DNA of 64,000 nucleotides, taken from Chenopodium formosanum. Lineage: Eukaryota; Streptophyta; Magnoliopsida; Caryophyllales; Amaranthaceae. Of the stretch, positions 1 through 11,652 are shown in pieces; the first letter of the stretch is position 1; the number at the start of each line of letters is the position of its first letter. The notes beneath the pieces are model-generated. The model saw only the letters and a program-made list of their open reading frames with translations, had not been told where the DNA came from and did not search any database. Location: the NCBI GenBank assembly GCA_024500155.1, contig CM044862.1, positions 43,782,001 through 43,846,000 on the forward strand, given 5' to 3'. The position numbers and the translations under genes are program-made.

Positions 1-2800
1 CACATTCAAACAAAGCTTTTTAAATGAAATGAAAGTCAAACCCATTCAAACAAATTTTTTTAAATCAAATGAAAGTTAAACACATTCAAAATAGCTTTTT
101 GAATCAAATGAAAGTAAAAAACATTCAAACAAGCTTTTATAATCAAATGAAAGTCAAATACATTCAAACAAAGCTTTTTGAATCAAATGAAAGTCAAACA
201 AATCCATACATAACTTTTTGGATTAAATGAAAGTCAAACACAATCAAACAAAGCTTTTTAAATCAAATAAAAGTCAAACACATTCAAACAAAGCTTTTTG
301 AATAAAATGGAAGTTAAACACATACAAATAAATCTTTTTGATCGAAATATAATCAAACACATTCAATTAAAGCTTTATGAATCAGAAGAAAGTCTAACAC
401 ATTCTAACAATTTTTTTTAAATCGATAAAAAGTAAAACGCATTCAAACAAAGTTTTTTGATCAAAATAAAGTATAACACATTCAAACAAAGCTTTTTGAA
501 TCAAATGAAAGTCAAACACATTTAAACAAATCATTTTAGATCGAAATACAGTCAAACACATTCAAATAAAGATTTTAAAATCAAATGAAAGTCATACACA
601 TTCAAATAAATCTTTTTGAATCAAAATAAAGTCAAACACATTTAAACAAAGCTTTTTGAATCAAAAGAAAGTCAAACACATTCAAACAAAGCTTTTTGAA
701 TCAATTGAAAGGCAAACACATTCAAATAAATATTTTTGAATCGAAATGAAGTCAAACACATTCAAACAAAGCTTTTTGAATCAAATGAAAATCAAACACA
801 TTCAAACTAATGTTTTTGGATCGAAATACAGTCAGACACGTTAAAAAAAAGCTTAATGAATCAAAAGAAAGTCAAACATATTCAACCAAATGTTTTTGAA
901 TCAAAAAAAAGTCAAACACATATAAACAAAGCTTTTTGAATCAAATAAAAGTCAGACACATTCAAATAAATCTTTTTGAATTGAGATAAAGTTAAACACA
1001 TTCAAACAAAGCTTTTTGAATCAAATGAATGTCAAACACATTTAAATAAAGCTTTTTGAATCAAATGAAAGTTGAACAAATTCAAACAAAGCTTTTTGGT
1101 TCAAATGAAAATTAAACAAATTCAAACAAATCTTTTTGAATCGAAAGAAAGTCAAACAAATTCAAACAAAGCTTTTTGAATAAAAAAAAAGTCAAACAAA
1201 TTCATAAATAGCTTTATGAATCAAAAGAAAGTCAGACCCATTCAAACAAAGTTTTTTGAATCAAATGAAAGTCAAACACATTCAAACAAATCTTTTTAAA
1301 TCAAATGAAAGTTAAACACATTCAAAAGAGCTTTTTGAATCAAATGAAAAACAAAAACATTCAAAAAAGCTTTTATAATCAAATGAAATTCAAACACATT
1401 CAATCAAAGCTTTTAGAATCAAATGAAAGTCAAACAAATTCATACATAACTTTTTGGATTAAATGAAAGTCAAACACAATCAAACAAAGCTTTTTGAATC
1501 AAGTAAAAGTCAAACACATTCAAACAAAGCTTTTTGAATAAAATGGAAGTTAAACACATACAAATAAATCTTTTTGATCGAAATATAATCAAACACATTC
1601 AATTAAAGCTTTATGAATAAGAAGAAAGTCTAACACATTCTAACAATTTTTTTTAAGTCGATAAAAAGTAAAACGCATTCAAACAAAGTTTTTTGAATCA
1701 AAAGAAAGTATAACACATTCAAACAAAGCTTTTTGAATCAAATGAAAGTCAAACACATTTAAACAAATCATTTTAGATCGAAATACTGTCAAACACATTC
1801 AAACAAAGATTTTAAAATCAAATGAAAGTCAAACACATTCAAATAAATCTTTTTGAATCAAAATAAAGTCAAACACATTTAAACAAAGCTATTTGAATCA
1901 AAAGAAAGTCAAACACATTCAAACAAAGCTTTTTGAATCAAATGAAAGGCAAACACATTCAAATAAATCTTTTTGAATCGAAATGAAGTCAAACACATTC
2001 AAACAAAGCTTTTTGAATCAAATGAAAGTCAAACACATTCAAACTAATCTTTTTGGATCGAAATACAGTCAAACACGTTAAAAAAAGCTTAATGAATCAA
2101 AAGAAAGTCAAACATATTCAACCAAATGTTTTTGAATAAAAAAAAAGTCAAACATATTTAAACAAAGCTTTTTGAATCAAATAAAAGTCAAACACATTCA
2201 AATAAATCTTTTTGAATTGAAATAAAGTTAAACACATTCAAACAAAGCTTTTTGAATCAAATGTAAGTCAAACACAATCAAAAAAATCTTGTTGAATCGA
2301 AATAAAGTCAAACACATTCAAACAAAGCTTTTAGAATCAAAAGAAAGTCAAACACTTTCAAGCAATGATTTTTGAATCAAATGATAGAAAAACACATTTA
2401 AATAAAGATTTTTGAACGAAATAAAGTCAAACAAATTCAAATAAAGCTTTTTGAATCAAAAGAAAGTCAAACTCATTTAAGTAGAGCTTTTTGAATCAAA
2501 TAAAAGCCAAACACATTCAAATAAATCTTTTTGAATTGAAATAAAGTTAAACACATTCAAACAAAGCTTTTTGAATCAAATGAATGTCAAACACATTTAA
2601 ACAAAACTTTTTGAATCAAATGAAATTCCAAGACATTCAAACAAAGCTTTTTGGTTCAAACGAAAGTTAAACAAATTCAAACAAATCTTTTTGTATCGAA
2701 AGAAAGTCAAACAAATTCAAACAAAGCTTTTTGAATCAAAATAAAGTCAAACAAATTAATACTTATCTTTATGAATCAAAAGAAAGTCAAACCCATTCAA
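1..2800. repeat. Higher-order repeat within the satellite (offset 1236 bp)
   Basis: Distinctive diverged units recur in the same order. The TAACTTTTTGGATT unit at 211 returns at 1447, and the ATTCAATTAAAG unit at 361 returns at 1597; both offsets are exactly 1236 bp, about 31 units. Further right the second copy appears to hold about 8 extra units: a landmark at 1026 (TGAATGTCAAACAC) matches 2581, an offset of 1555. A weaker third occurrence of the ATTCAATTAAAG unit is at 3036. Confidence 0.85.
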
Positions 2801-5800
2801 AAAAAGTTTTTTGAATCAAATGAAAGTCAAACACATTCAAACAAATATTTGTAGATTGAAATTAAAGTCAAACACATTTAAAACAAAGCTTTTTGATCAA
2901 ATGAAAGTCAAACACATTCAAATAAATCTTTTTGAATCGAAATAAGGTCAAACACATTCAAACAAAGCTTTTTGAATAAAATGAAAATTAAACACATACA
3001 AACATATCTTTGTAGATCGAAATATAGTCAAACACATTCAATTAAAGCTTTATGAATCAAAAGAAAGTTAAACACATATTAACAATTCTTTTTGAATCGA
3101 TAAAAAGTAAAACACATTCAAACATAGCTTTTTGAATCAAATGAAAGTCAAACACATTCAAATAAATATTTTTAAATCATATGAAAGTCAAACACATTCA
3201 AACATAGCTTTTTGAATCAAATGAAAGTGTAACACATATAAACAAAGCTTTTTGAATCAAATGAAAGTAAAACACATTCAAAAATTTCTTTTTGAATCGA
3301 AATAAAGTAAAACACATTCAAACAAAGCTTTTTGAATCAAATGAAAGTCAAACACATTCAAACAATTCTTTTTAAATCATTTGAAAGTCAAACTTATTCA
3401 AACATAGCTTTTTGAATCAAATGTAAGTCAAACACATTTAAACAAAGCTATTTGAATCAAATGAAAGTCCAACACATTCAAACAAAACTTTTTGAATCAA
3501 ATGAAAGTGAAACACATTCAAACAAATCTTTTTGGATCGAAAAATAGTCAAACACATTCAAACAAAGCTTTTTGAATCAAAAAAAAGTCAAACACATTCT
3601 AACACGTCTTTTTGAATCGAAAAAAAGTAAAACACATTCAAACAAAGCTTTTTGAATTAAAAGAAAGTCAAACACATTCAAACAAAGCTTTTTGTATCAA
3701 ATGAAAGTCAAACACATTCAAATAAAGCTTTTTGAATAAAAATAAAGTCAAACACATTCAAACAAAGCTTTTTGAATTAAAATAAAGTCAAACACATTCA
3801 AACAAAGCTTTTTGAATCAAATGAAAGTTAAACACATTCAAACAAATCTTTTTGAATAAAAAAAGTCAAACATATTTAAACAAACCTTTTTGAATCAAAA
3901 TGAAAATCAAACACATTCAAAAAAAGCTTTTTGTATCAAATGAAAGTCAAACACATTAAAAAAAAGCTTTTTGAATCAAATGAAAGTCAAACACATTCAA
4001 ACAAATCTTTGTAGATCGAAATAAAGTCAAACACATTCAAACAAATATTTTTAAATCAAATGAAAGTCAAACACATTTGTACAAATCTTTTTGAATTTAA
4101 AGAAAGTCAAACACATTCAAACAAAGCTTTTTTAATCAAAAGAAAGTCAAACACATTCAAACAAGCTTTTTGAATCAGATGAAAGTCAAACACATTCAAA
4201 CAAATATTTTTAAATCATACGTAAGTCAAACACATTCAAACATAGCTTTTTGAATCAAATGAAAGTCAAACACATTTAAACAAAACTTTTAAAATCAAAC
4301 AAAATCAAACACATTCAAATAAATCTTTTTTGAATTGAAATAAAGTCAAACACATTTAAACAACGCCTTTTGATTCAAATGAATGTGAAACACATTCAAA
4401 CAAAGCTTTAGAATCAAATGAAAGTCCAACACATTCAAACAAAGCTTTTCTAGTCAAATGAAAGTCAAACACATTCAAACAAATTCTTTTTGAATCGAAA
4501 AAAAGTAAAACACATTCAAACAAAGCTTTTTTAATCAAAAGAAAGTCAAATACATTCAAACCAAGCTTTTTGAATCAAATGAAAGTCAAACACATTCAAA
4601 CAAATATTTTTAAATCATATGAAAGTCAAACACATTCAAACATAGCTTTTTGAATTAAATGGAAGTCAAACACATTCAAACAAAGCTTTTTGAATAAAAT
4701 AAATATCAAACACATTGAAACAAAGCTTTTTGAATCAAATGAAATTCAAACACATTCAAACAAAGCTATTTGAATCAAATGAATATCAAACACATTCAAA
4801 CAAAGCTTTTTGAATCAAATGAAATTCAAACACATTAAAACAAAGCTTTTCTAATCAAATAAAAGTCAATCATATTCAAACAAATCTTTTTGGATCGAAA
4901 AATAGTCAAACACATTCAAACAAAGCTTTATGAATCAAAAGAAAGTCAAACACATTCTAACACGTATTTTTGAATCGAAAAAAGCTGAACACATTCAAAC
5001 AAAGTTTTTTTTTTATCAAAAGAAAGTCAAACACAATCAAACAAAGCTTTTTGAATCAAATGAAAGTCAAACACATTCAAATAAAGCTTTTTGAATCAAA
5101 ATAAAGTCAAACACATTCAAACAAAGCTTTTTGAAACAAAATAAAGTCAAACAAATTCACACATAGATTTTTGTTTCAAATGAAAGCCAAACAGATTCAA
5201 ACAAAGCTTTTTGGATCAAATGAAAATTAAACCAATTCTAAAAATATCTTTTTTAATCAAAAGAAAATCAAACACATTCAAACAAAGCTTTTTGAATCAA
5301 ATTAAAGTCAAATAAAGCTTTTTCAATCAAATAAAAGTTCAACACATTCAAACAAATCTTTTTGAATCAAAAGAAAGTCAAACACATTCAAACAAAGATT
5401 TTTGAATTAAAAGAAAGTCAAACACATTCAAACAAAGCTTTTTGTATCAAATGAAAGTCAAACACATTTAAACAATTCTTTTTAAATCATTTGAAAGTTG
5501 AACTTATTCAAACATAGCTTTTGAATAAAATGAAAGTCAAACACATTCAAACAAAGCTTTTTGAATAAAATGAAAGTCAAACACATTCCAATAAATCTTT
5601 TTGAATCGAAATAAAGTTAATCACATTTAAACAAAGATTTTTGAATCAAATGAAAGACCAATGCATTTAAACAAAGCTTTTTAAATCAAATGAAAGTTAA
5701 ACACATTCCAACAAAGCTTTTTGAAACAACTGAAAGTCAAACACATTTAAAAAAGCTTTTTGAATCAAATGAAAGTCAAACACATTCAAACAAATATTTT

Positions 5801-5836
5801 TAAATCATATGAAAGTCAAACACATTCAAACATAGC
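1..5836. repeat. 40-bp tandem satellite array, left block
   Basis: The block is built of diverged head-to-tail units of about 40 bp. Each unit has a CACATTCAAACAAAGC-like half followed by TTTTTGAATC and then AAATGAAAGT. A common second unit type has TCTTTTTGAATCGAAATAAAGT in place of the GCTTTTT half, and the two types are interspersed. Units are AT-rich, and single-base indels keep the period between 39 and 41. All open frames in this block are repeated low-complexity peptides and I do not call them genes. The array is cut at its right end by element A and resumes at 22046 after a 5-bp duplication. Confidence 0.97.
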
Positions 5837-6330
5837 TGTTTGGGGTATTTATGCCCTAGACACGTGGACCAATGAGAGGACGCCACGTGTTAAGGTCAGG
5901 ATGGCCCATGTGGCTCAACATCCTCTTGACACTTGGCGCCCCCAGATATGCCTCTGATATGGCGGCCTTCAAGGACCTAAATCCCTAGGAGCGCCGTAAA
6001 ACGGCGAAGCCCACTAAATTCTAGGTCAAGTGACCTAGGTAGGGGCACATTCTCCAACGACCCTATAAATAGGGAGATATTTCCCCATTTTTGGGACACA
6101 TTCAATCATTTATTACACTTGTATTCTCTTACATCAGAGAAAGAATTGAGTTTGGAATCCGAGAAGATACCCACCTAAATTGCCGTTCTCTTTATTTTGT
6201 TTCAAGTTACTAACTTGACCGTCGGAGGCGGAGCTCCAACCACCCGGAGTCTCTGTTATTTTGCAGGTACAGCTCAGCCTGATAAGACTTCGTGACGTAA
6301 CTCTCCCAAGAGACAAAAACACCCAAAACA
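5837..6330 (+). repeat. Element A 5' LTR
   Basis: The boundaries come from alignment with 21552-22045, the TG/CA ends and the ATAGC duplication. A TATA box (CTATAAATAGGG, about 6062-6073) marks the core promoter. Upstream in U3 are ACGTG-core motifs (CACGTGG near 5861, CCACGTGT near 5883), typical plant bZIP/bHLH sites. U5 runs to CAAAACA, followed by the PBS. Confidence 0.95.
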
Positions 6331-6332
6331 TT

Positions 6333-6350
6333 TGGCGCCGTCTATGGAGC
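6333..6350 (+). other. Element A primer-binding site
   Basis: TGGCGCCGTCTATGGAGC begins 2 bp after the LTR. The first nine bases match the complement of a plant tRNA-Asp 3' end (TGGCGCCGT). The same motif sits at this place in elements C and E. The tRNA assignment is from memory of plant tRNA sequences. Confidence 0.75.
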
Positions 6351-8777
6351 GGGGTGCCTCCCAGGCGGGTACAAGCCGACCATCTGGGCAGCCGGAAGGG
6401 GAAACCCAAACTGCCGCTGGATCAGCACCTGTCTCCCGAGATGAACTCATGAGATTCATGACAAGTTTCAAGGGTGAAATTAAAGAGCTGATCACCCAAA
6501 GCCGGGCTGGCCCAAGTAAAGGTTAGTCGGCGAAGAAGACTCCTCCAGAGAAGGGGAAGTCAGTCAGAGACTGGCAGCCCACTCCTCATCCAAAGGAGAA
6601 GGCAGCCGGGACCATTGATTGGTAAAAAATTCTCCTTCCTAAGAGGAACAACAACAACACCCGCCGGACTCAGCAGCCTCAGCAGCCGGTGGGAAGCAAA
6701 AAATCAATTCTCGATGCTCGGGAAATCATCAACCGGAAGAGAAACCAATCGCTGTCTGAGTCGGCTTCAACGTCGAACTTTCCAGACAGTTTCAACAACA
6801 TTTCTGCAGGGAGTGTGCCCTCCTTGCATGAGAGTCAGACAGGCGGTAATACCGTCCATTCTGGCCCTCATATGATTGGAGCTGTACCGTACGTACCTAC
6901 CCAGGCTTACGGACAGTATCCTCCTCACTTCATGCAGCCGACTCTTTTTGGAGGTCAGGCGGCATATTCAAATGTCCAGCCATTGGACTGGCAGCTTCGT
7001 CTGCTGCGCCTGGGTGAACAGCCTTCTGCGTTCACCTGGGAGATAACCGAGGCGGCCCAGCCGGCTAAGGTTAAGAATGTATTGGTTGGTACCTATGATG
7101 GTACCACCAATCCGGAAGACCACCTCATGGCTTACACCAACCTCATGTATTGGCAGGGGTTGGATGATGCCGCTTGGTGTCGGTGCTTCCTGGCTACATT
7201 GAAGGGCATTTCCCAACAATGGTTTGGTAATCTACCAACCGAGTCCATCGATAGTTTCAGGAAGCTTGCCTTCCTGTTTGCTTCCAACTTCTCAATGAAC
7301 ATCCCTGCTAAGAAAATAAGCCTTGATTTGAGCACTGTTAAGCAGGGAGAGAGAGAAGGGCTGCGCTCATATGTCAGGCGGTTCAATCTGATCAGAATTC
7401 AGATTCAAGAACTGTCTGATTAGGTAGCTTTTACAGACTTTTTCAAAGGTTTGAGAGACGGGTCAACCTTTAAGTTCGACCTAGTCATAAAGGGGCTTTC
7501 ACCCTACATGCGGCCCTAAGGGAGGCAGAAAGCTACATTCAAGCTACCGACCTCTGCTCGTCTGGTAGCCAGTCAGACTCTAAGAAGTCCGACAAGCAGA
7601 AAGACAACCGGCCTGCTCATCCGGCAAAAAAGAAAGAAGAGAGAAAGAAAAGAAAAGAAATCTGGGCAGTAAGTGATTCTGACCAGCCGTCCCAGAAGAA
7701 GCAGAAAGAATTTAAACCGTACGTCCCAAAGTACGAGTTTAACAAGGACTGCAAATCCATCCTCATGGAGATTAAGGACCGGCTGTCCCTAGAGAAGCCG
7801 AATCCAATGAAAAGTTCCATTCAATCAAGGAACAAAAATAAATTTTGCCAATACCATGAGGAAGTTGGCCATGACACCAACGACTGCTTCAGCCTTCAAC
7901 GGACGTTGGACCGTCTAGCTGACAAGGGAATGTTGAAGTCCTATATTTCTAAGTCCCCAGCCGGGGCTAAGAAGAAGAATAAGGGTCAGTCCACTAAAAC
8001 TACCCCCCAGCCCGCTAGTAGCTCGGATACCGACAAGGAGCCGGTCTACACAATAGCAGACGAGTTCTCATGCGGTGGCCCTACCATCCGGGGCACCAAG
8101 AGCCATCTTCAAAAGATGGACAAAGATGATGATGGGCAGGCGTTTGCAAGTTCCTCCATCCCGGATGTTTTGATCATTGAGAAGGATAGGGGCAGTGTTA
8201 GCCGCCCACATGATGACCTGGTCGTCATTGAATGTAAGGTTGTCAACCAACTGGTCGGGCGGATTCTTATTGATACCGGCAGCTCATCAGACATCATTAG
8301 CCTCCGGTGCTTGCAGAAGCTGAAATATAATGACAGCAGCTTGCATCCGGTCACCCACCCCCAGTTGGTTTTGGGGGGGGGATGGTTTACCCAGTCGGAA
8401 GAGTCGATCTACCCATCCGGCTGGGTGAGAAAGGAAAAGGGCGACATCTGGTCGTCAAGTTTTTGGTCATTGAGGAGTTGACCGCCTACAACATTATCTT
8501 AGGCCGGCCAACCCTCAACTAATCCAAGGCTGTAATCATTCCTTCCTTGATGCTCAAGTATGAGAGGGATGACGGCTCTGTTGGTTCCTTGAATGGGGAT
8601 CAGAAGACGGCCCGGGAGTGCTATCTCTCAGCCGTCAGAGATACCGTGGCCCCAGGCGGCCAGGAGCCAATAGACCTTGACAATGTCAAGGAGGCCGATC
8701 AAGCACCAGCCCCACCAGCAGCCGGAAAGAAAAGAAAGGCACCTATGCTGGTGGAGGTGAAGAAGGAGCAAAAATAG
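6344..8777 (+). pseudogene. Element A gag-protease, broken
   Basis: The frame starts with ATG at 6344 (MERGASQAG), just inside the PBS. The Gag core lies at about 7000-7423 (DPEDHL-like GTTNPEDHL, then WFGNLP, then LRSYVRRFN). A zinc-knuckle-like C-x3-H-x4-H-x4-C pattern (CQYHEEVGHDTNDC) is near 7846, and the aspartic protease motif LIDTGSSSD near 8265. It would supply the capsid and maturation protease. The frame is destroyed by TAG at 6524, TAG at 7421, a frameshift near 7490, a frameshift at the G run near 8375, and TAA/TAG-type changes near 8520. The last stop, TAG at 8775, is shared with C and E and looks functional rather than mutational. Confidence 0.9.
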
Positions 8778-8783
8778 CAATCA
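8775..8783 (+). promoter_or_regulatory. Predicted UAG readthrough site, element A
   Basis: TAG CAA TCA separates gag-protease from RT in the same reading frame and fits the UAG-CAR-YYA readthrough context. The same nine bases occur at the same junction in C (29676) and E (44101). The downstream CACTGACC is also conserved, but the hairpin seen in C and E is weak here. Confidence 0.7.
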
Positions 8784-10939
8784 CTGACCTTTGAACAGTC
8801 GGATGAGCTCCGTCCCCAACCGGCTGGTAAGCATATTGACATACGTCTGGACGACAACCGTCTGGAGCGTACCGTGAAGGTTGGGACGGTTGCCTTTGCT
8901 ATGTTAGGTGCAGACTTGCACCTTCTGCTGAAAGAATTCAAAGACATTTTTGCCTTTGAAGTGGAAGAGATGTCAAGCGTCAGCCCTGATCTTGCTGTTC
9001 ACAAACTCGTCGTGGATCCTAAAAAGAAGCCCATCCGGCAAAAGAAAAGAAATCACGGCGAGGAAAGAAGTCAGGCAGCAGCTGCCGAAGTAAAAAAGCT
9101 GTTGGATGCTAGGTTCATTCGGCCATGTAATTTCCCCGACTGGGTGGCGAATGTCGTGCTTGTAAAGAAGTCGAATGGTACCTAGCGGATGTGTGTTGAT
9201 TACACAGATCTGAACAAGGCATGTCCCAAGGACAGTTATCCGCTTCCTAAGATCGACAGTCTGGTCGATTCAACAGCCGGGCATGCCTTGATGAGTTTTA
9301 TGGATGCCTACTCCGGCTTCCATCAGATACCCCTATGGAAGAAAGATCAAGAAAAGACGGCCTTCGTCACTGATTAGGGGCTATTCTGTTACACGGTGAT
9401 GTCGTTTGGCTTGAAAAATGCGCCGGCTACGTTCCAACGGATGATTCATACTGTCTTTATTAATCAAATTGGGAGGAATGTAGAGGCATACATTGATGAC
9501 ATGATAGTCAAATCCAAACAGCAGGCGGATCACCTTGCTGATCTCCGAGAAACCTTCACCACACTCAGGCGGCATAAGGTCATGTTGAATCCTAAGAAAT
9601 GCGTCTTTGGTGTTGAGTCTGGGAAGTTTCTAGGATTCCTGATTGATCAAAGGGGGATAGAGGCTAACCTTGAGAAGATACAGGCGGTGATTGACATGAA
9701 GTCACCCCGCACTGTTAAGGAAGCACAGAGACTAACCGGTTGCCTGGCTGCTCTGGGGAGATTCCTCAGCCGGTCAGGTGACAAATGCCTTTACTTCTTC
9801 CAAGCAATCAGGAAAAAGACCAGATTTGAATGGGGGGATGAGGCTGAGGCGGCCTTTCAACGGCTGAAAGAACACCTCCACTCTTTGCCAAGGCTTGTTA
9901 GTCCACTGCCTAGAGAGGTGTTATACATGTACTTAGCCGTCTCAGATCATGCCCTCAGTGTCGTTCTCCTTGCTGAGAGAGATGGTGTTCAGCTTCCGGT
10001 CTATTTCATTAGCCATGTCTAAAAAAATGCTGAGCTCCGGTACCCCATGGTAGAAAAATTTGGCCTTGCCCTGTATATGGCTTTCAAGAAATTGAAACCG
10101 TATTTCCTGGCTCATTCGGTTGTAATCTACACCGACCAGCCCCTCAAGCGGCCAATGTCTACTTTGGAGTCATCCGGCAGAATGTTAATATGGGCTATTG
10201 AAATGCAAAGTCTTAAAATCACTTTTGAACCTAGAAAGGCAGTGAAAGGTCAGGTGTTTGCCGACTTCATTGTTGAAATGACAAGACCGGTGCAACCGGA
10301 TAATATTGACCAGGTTTGGAAAGTGTATGTAGACGGAAGCTCAACGAAGAACGGCTGCGGTGCAGGAATCATATATGAGTCCCCTGAGAGGGACAAATTT
10401 GAATACGCACTGCGGTTTAAGTTTTAAGCCTCAAATAACGAGGAGGAATATGAAGCCCTGCTAGCCGGAATTCGCATGTGTAAGGCGGCAGGGGCAACTA
10501 AAATTGACGCCTATTCTGATTCACAGTTGGTCGTCAGCCAGTATGAGGGAGCATATGAGGCAACTCATCCGGCTATGATCAAATATCTTCAGGCAGTCAA
10601 AGAAGAGACTGGGACACTTGAGGAATTCCACCTGAATCAAGTGCCCAGGTCAAATAACAACCAGGCGGATGCGTTGTCTAAATTGGCTTCTTCCGCCTGC
10701 TGTGATACTCCTCGTTCGGTCTTTTGGGAAGTTCTTGAAAAGAGAAGCATACATGAAGAGCCCATTGGAATCTTAGACCGAAGCTCTACCTGGATGGATG
10801 GCATCCGGGCATATTTAGCAGACGCTAAGCTTCCTGATTCACCACAGGAGGCAGCCGCCATGAAAAAGCAATCGGCAAACTTTGAGTTGAGAAATGGAGA
10901 ACTCTTCAAGACGGGTTTCCTCAAACCTTTATTAAAGTG
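8778..10939 (+). pseudogene. Element A pol, first part: RT, RNase H and second RNase H
   Basis: RT has MCVDYTDLNKACPKDSYPLP near 9190, SGFHQI near 9316, SFGLKNAPATFQRM near 9402 and the catalytic YIDDMIV near 9489. The RNase H attached to RT follows, at about 9700-10250. A second RNase H fold begins at VYVDGSS near 10325 and includes a DSQ motif and NNQADALSKLASS. The dual RNase H is known for the Tat lineage. One frame runs throughout but has TAG at 9183 (Trp codon in relatives), TAG at 9375 (Gln in relatives), and TAA at 10020 and 10425. The frame is cut at 10939 by element B and resumes at 15897. Confidence 0.92.
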
Positions 10940-11652
10940 TGATGTGAATTATTGATCCGAAAATCAACAAAACACAAGGGATATGTTTAAGTCTAATTCT
11001 ATACAGGAAATCCACCAAGAATTGAACAAAAAATAAGATTAATCAATTAAGAATCCACCTAATTAATCAATCCAAACGAATGTTTTAACTAAAACAAGCA
11101 AAACAGCAATTGATCGCAATCAACCAAAACTCAAGTATGCAACTTAAGAAATAATCTAAATATTAATCTATGTATATTTATTCGTGTGTTTACAGCCCTA
11201 TTTATAAGACTTAGTTTACCTAGGAAGATTAGGACAAGTCCCTAATTCAATCCTAATTAAACTAGAATTCTAACTTGCTTGAAGAGCAAGCACCTTGGCG
11301 CACAAGCATACACCAAACTGATTTATTTTGCTAACTAACTGATTTTTAAAGCAACTAAATAAATAAATAAAAATTAAAGAACTAAATAAAGATTAAGATC
11401 CTAATGCTTGAACTAAAAAACCCTTTCAAGTGAAAGGTAAAAACTTGTAAGCAAAATCTAAGTAAAGAAAATTCAAGAAAGTTCAAGAAAGTGAACTAGA
11501 CTCCAAGAAAAACCACTAAGCAAACCGTGGCTTTGCTTTGATATCCAAGAAAGTGTCCATGCAATGCTTGGCTTGAATCAATGTTTAGGGATAAACTATC
11601 TTGATGCATGATAAGCAAATCTTCGAAGTTCTCCATGCTTAGACTTGCATCA
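10940..11652 (-). repeat. Element B 3' LTR (left copy)
   Basis: This 713-bp copy of 15175-15891 starts TGATGTGAATT and ends GCATCA. On the minus strand it follows the purine tract. It contains the last 50 or so codons of the B polyprotein. Confidence 0.93.

Noticed and set aside
4356..4559. Open frames across the satellite (also 5760-5957 and 22186-22500)
   Set aside because: They translate the same 40-bp unit into repeated peptides (KALFECV, NQMKVKHIQT) and have no independent support; the second one runs into the LTR of A.
1..5836. CRISPR-like array (regular repeats of about 40 bp)
   Set aside because: There are no unique spacers between conserved repeats; the whole 40-bp unit is repeated and diverged, as in a eukaryotic satellite.
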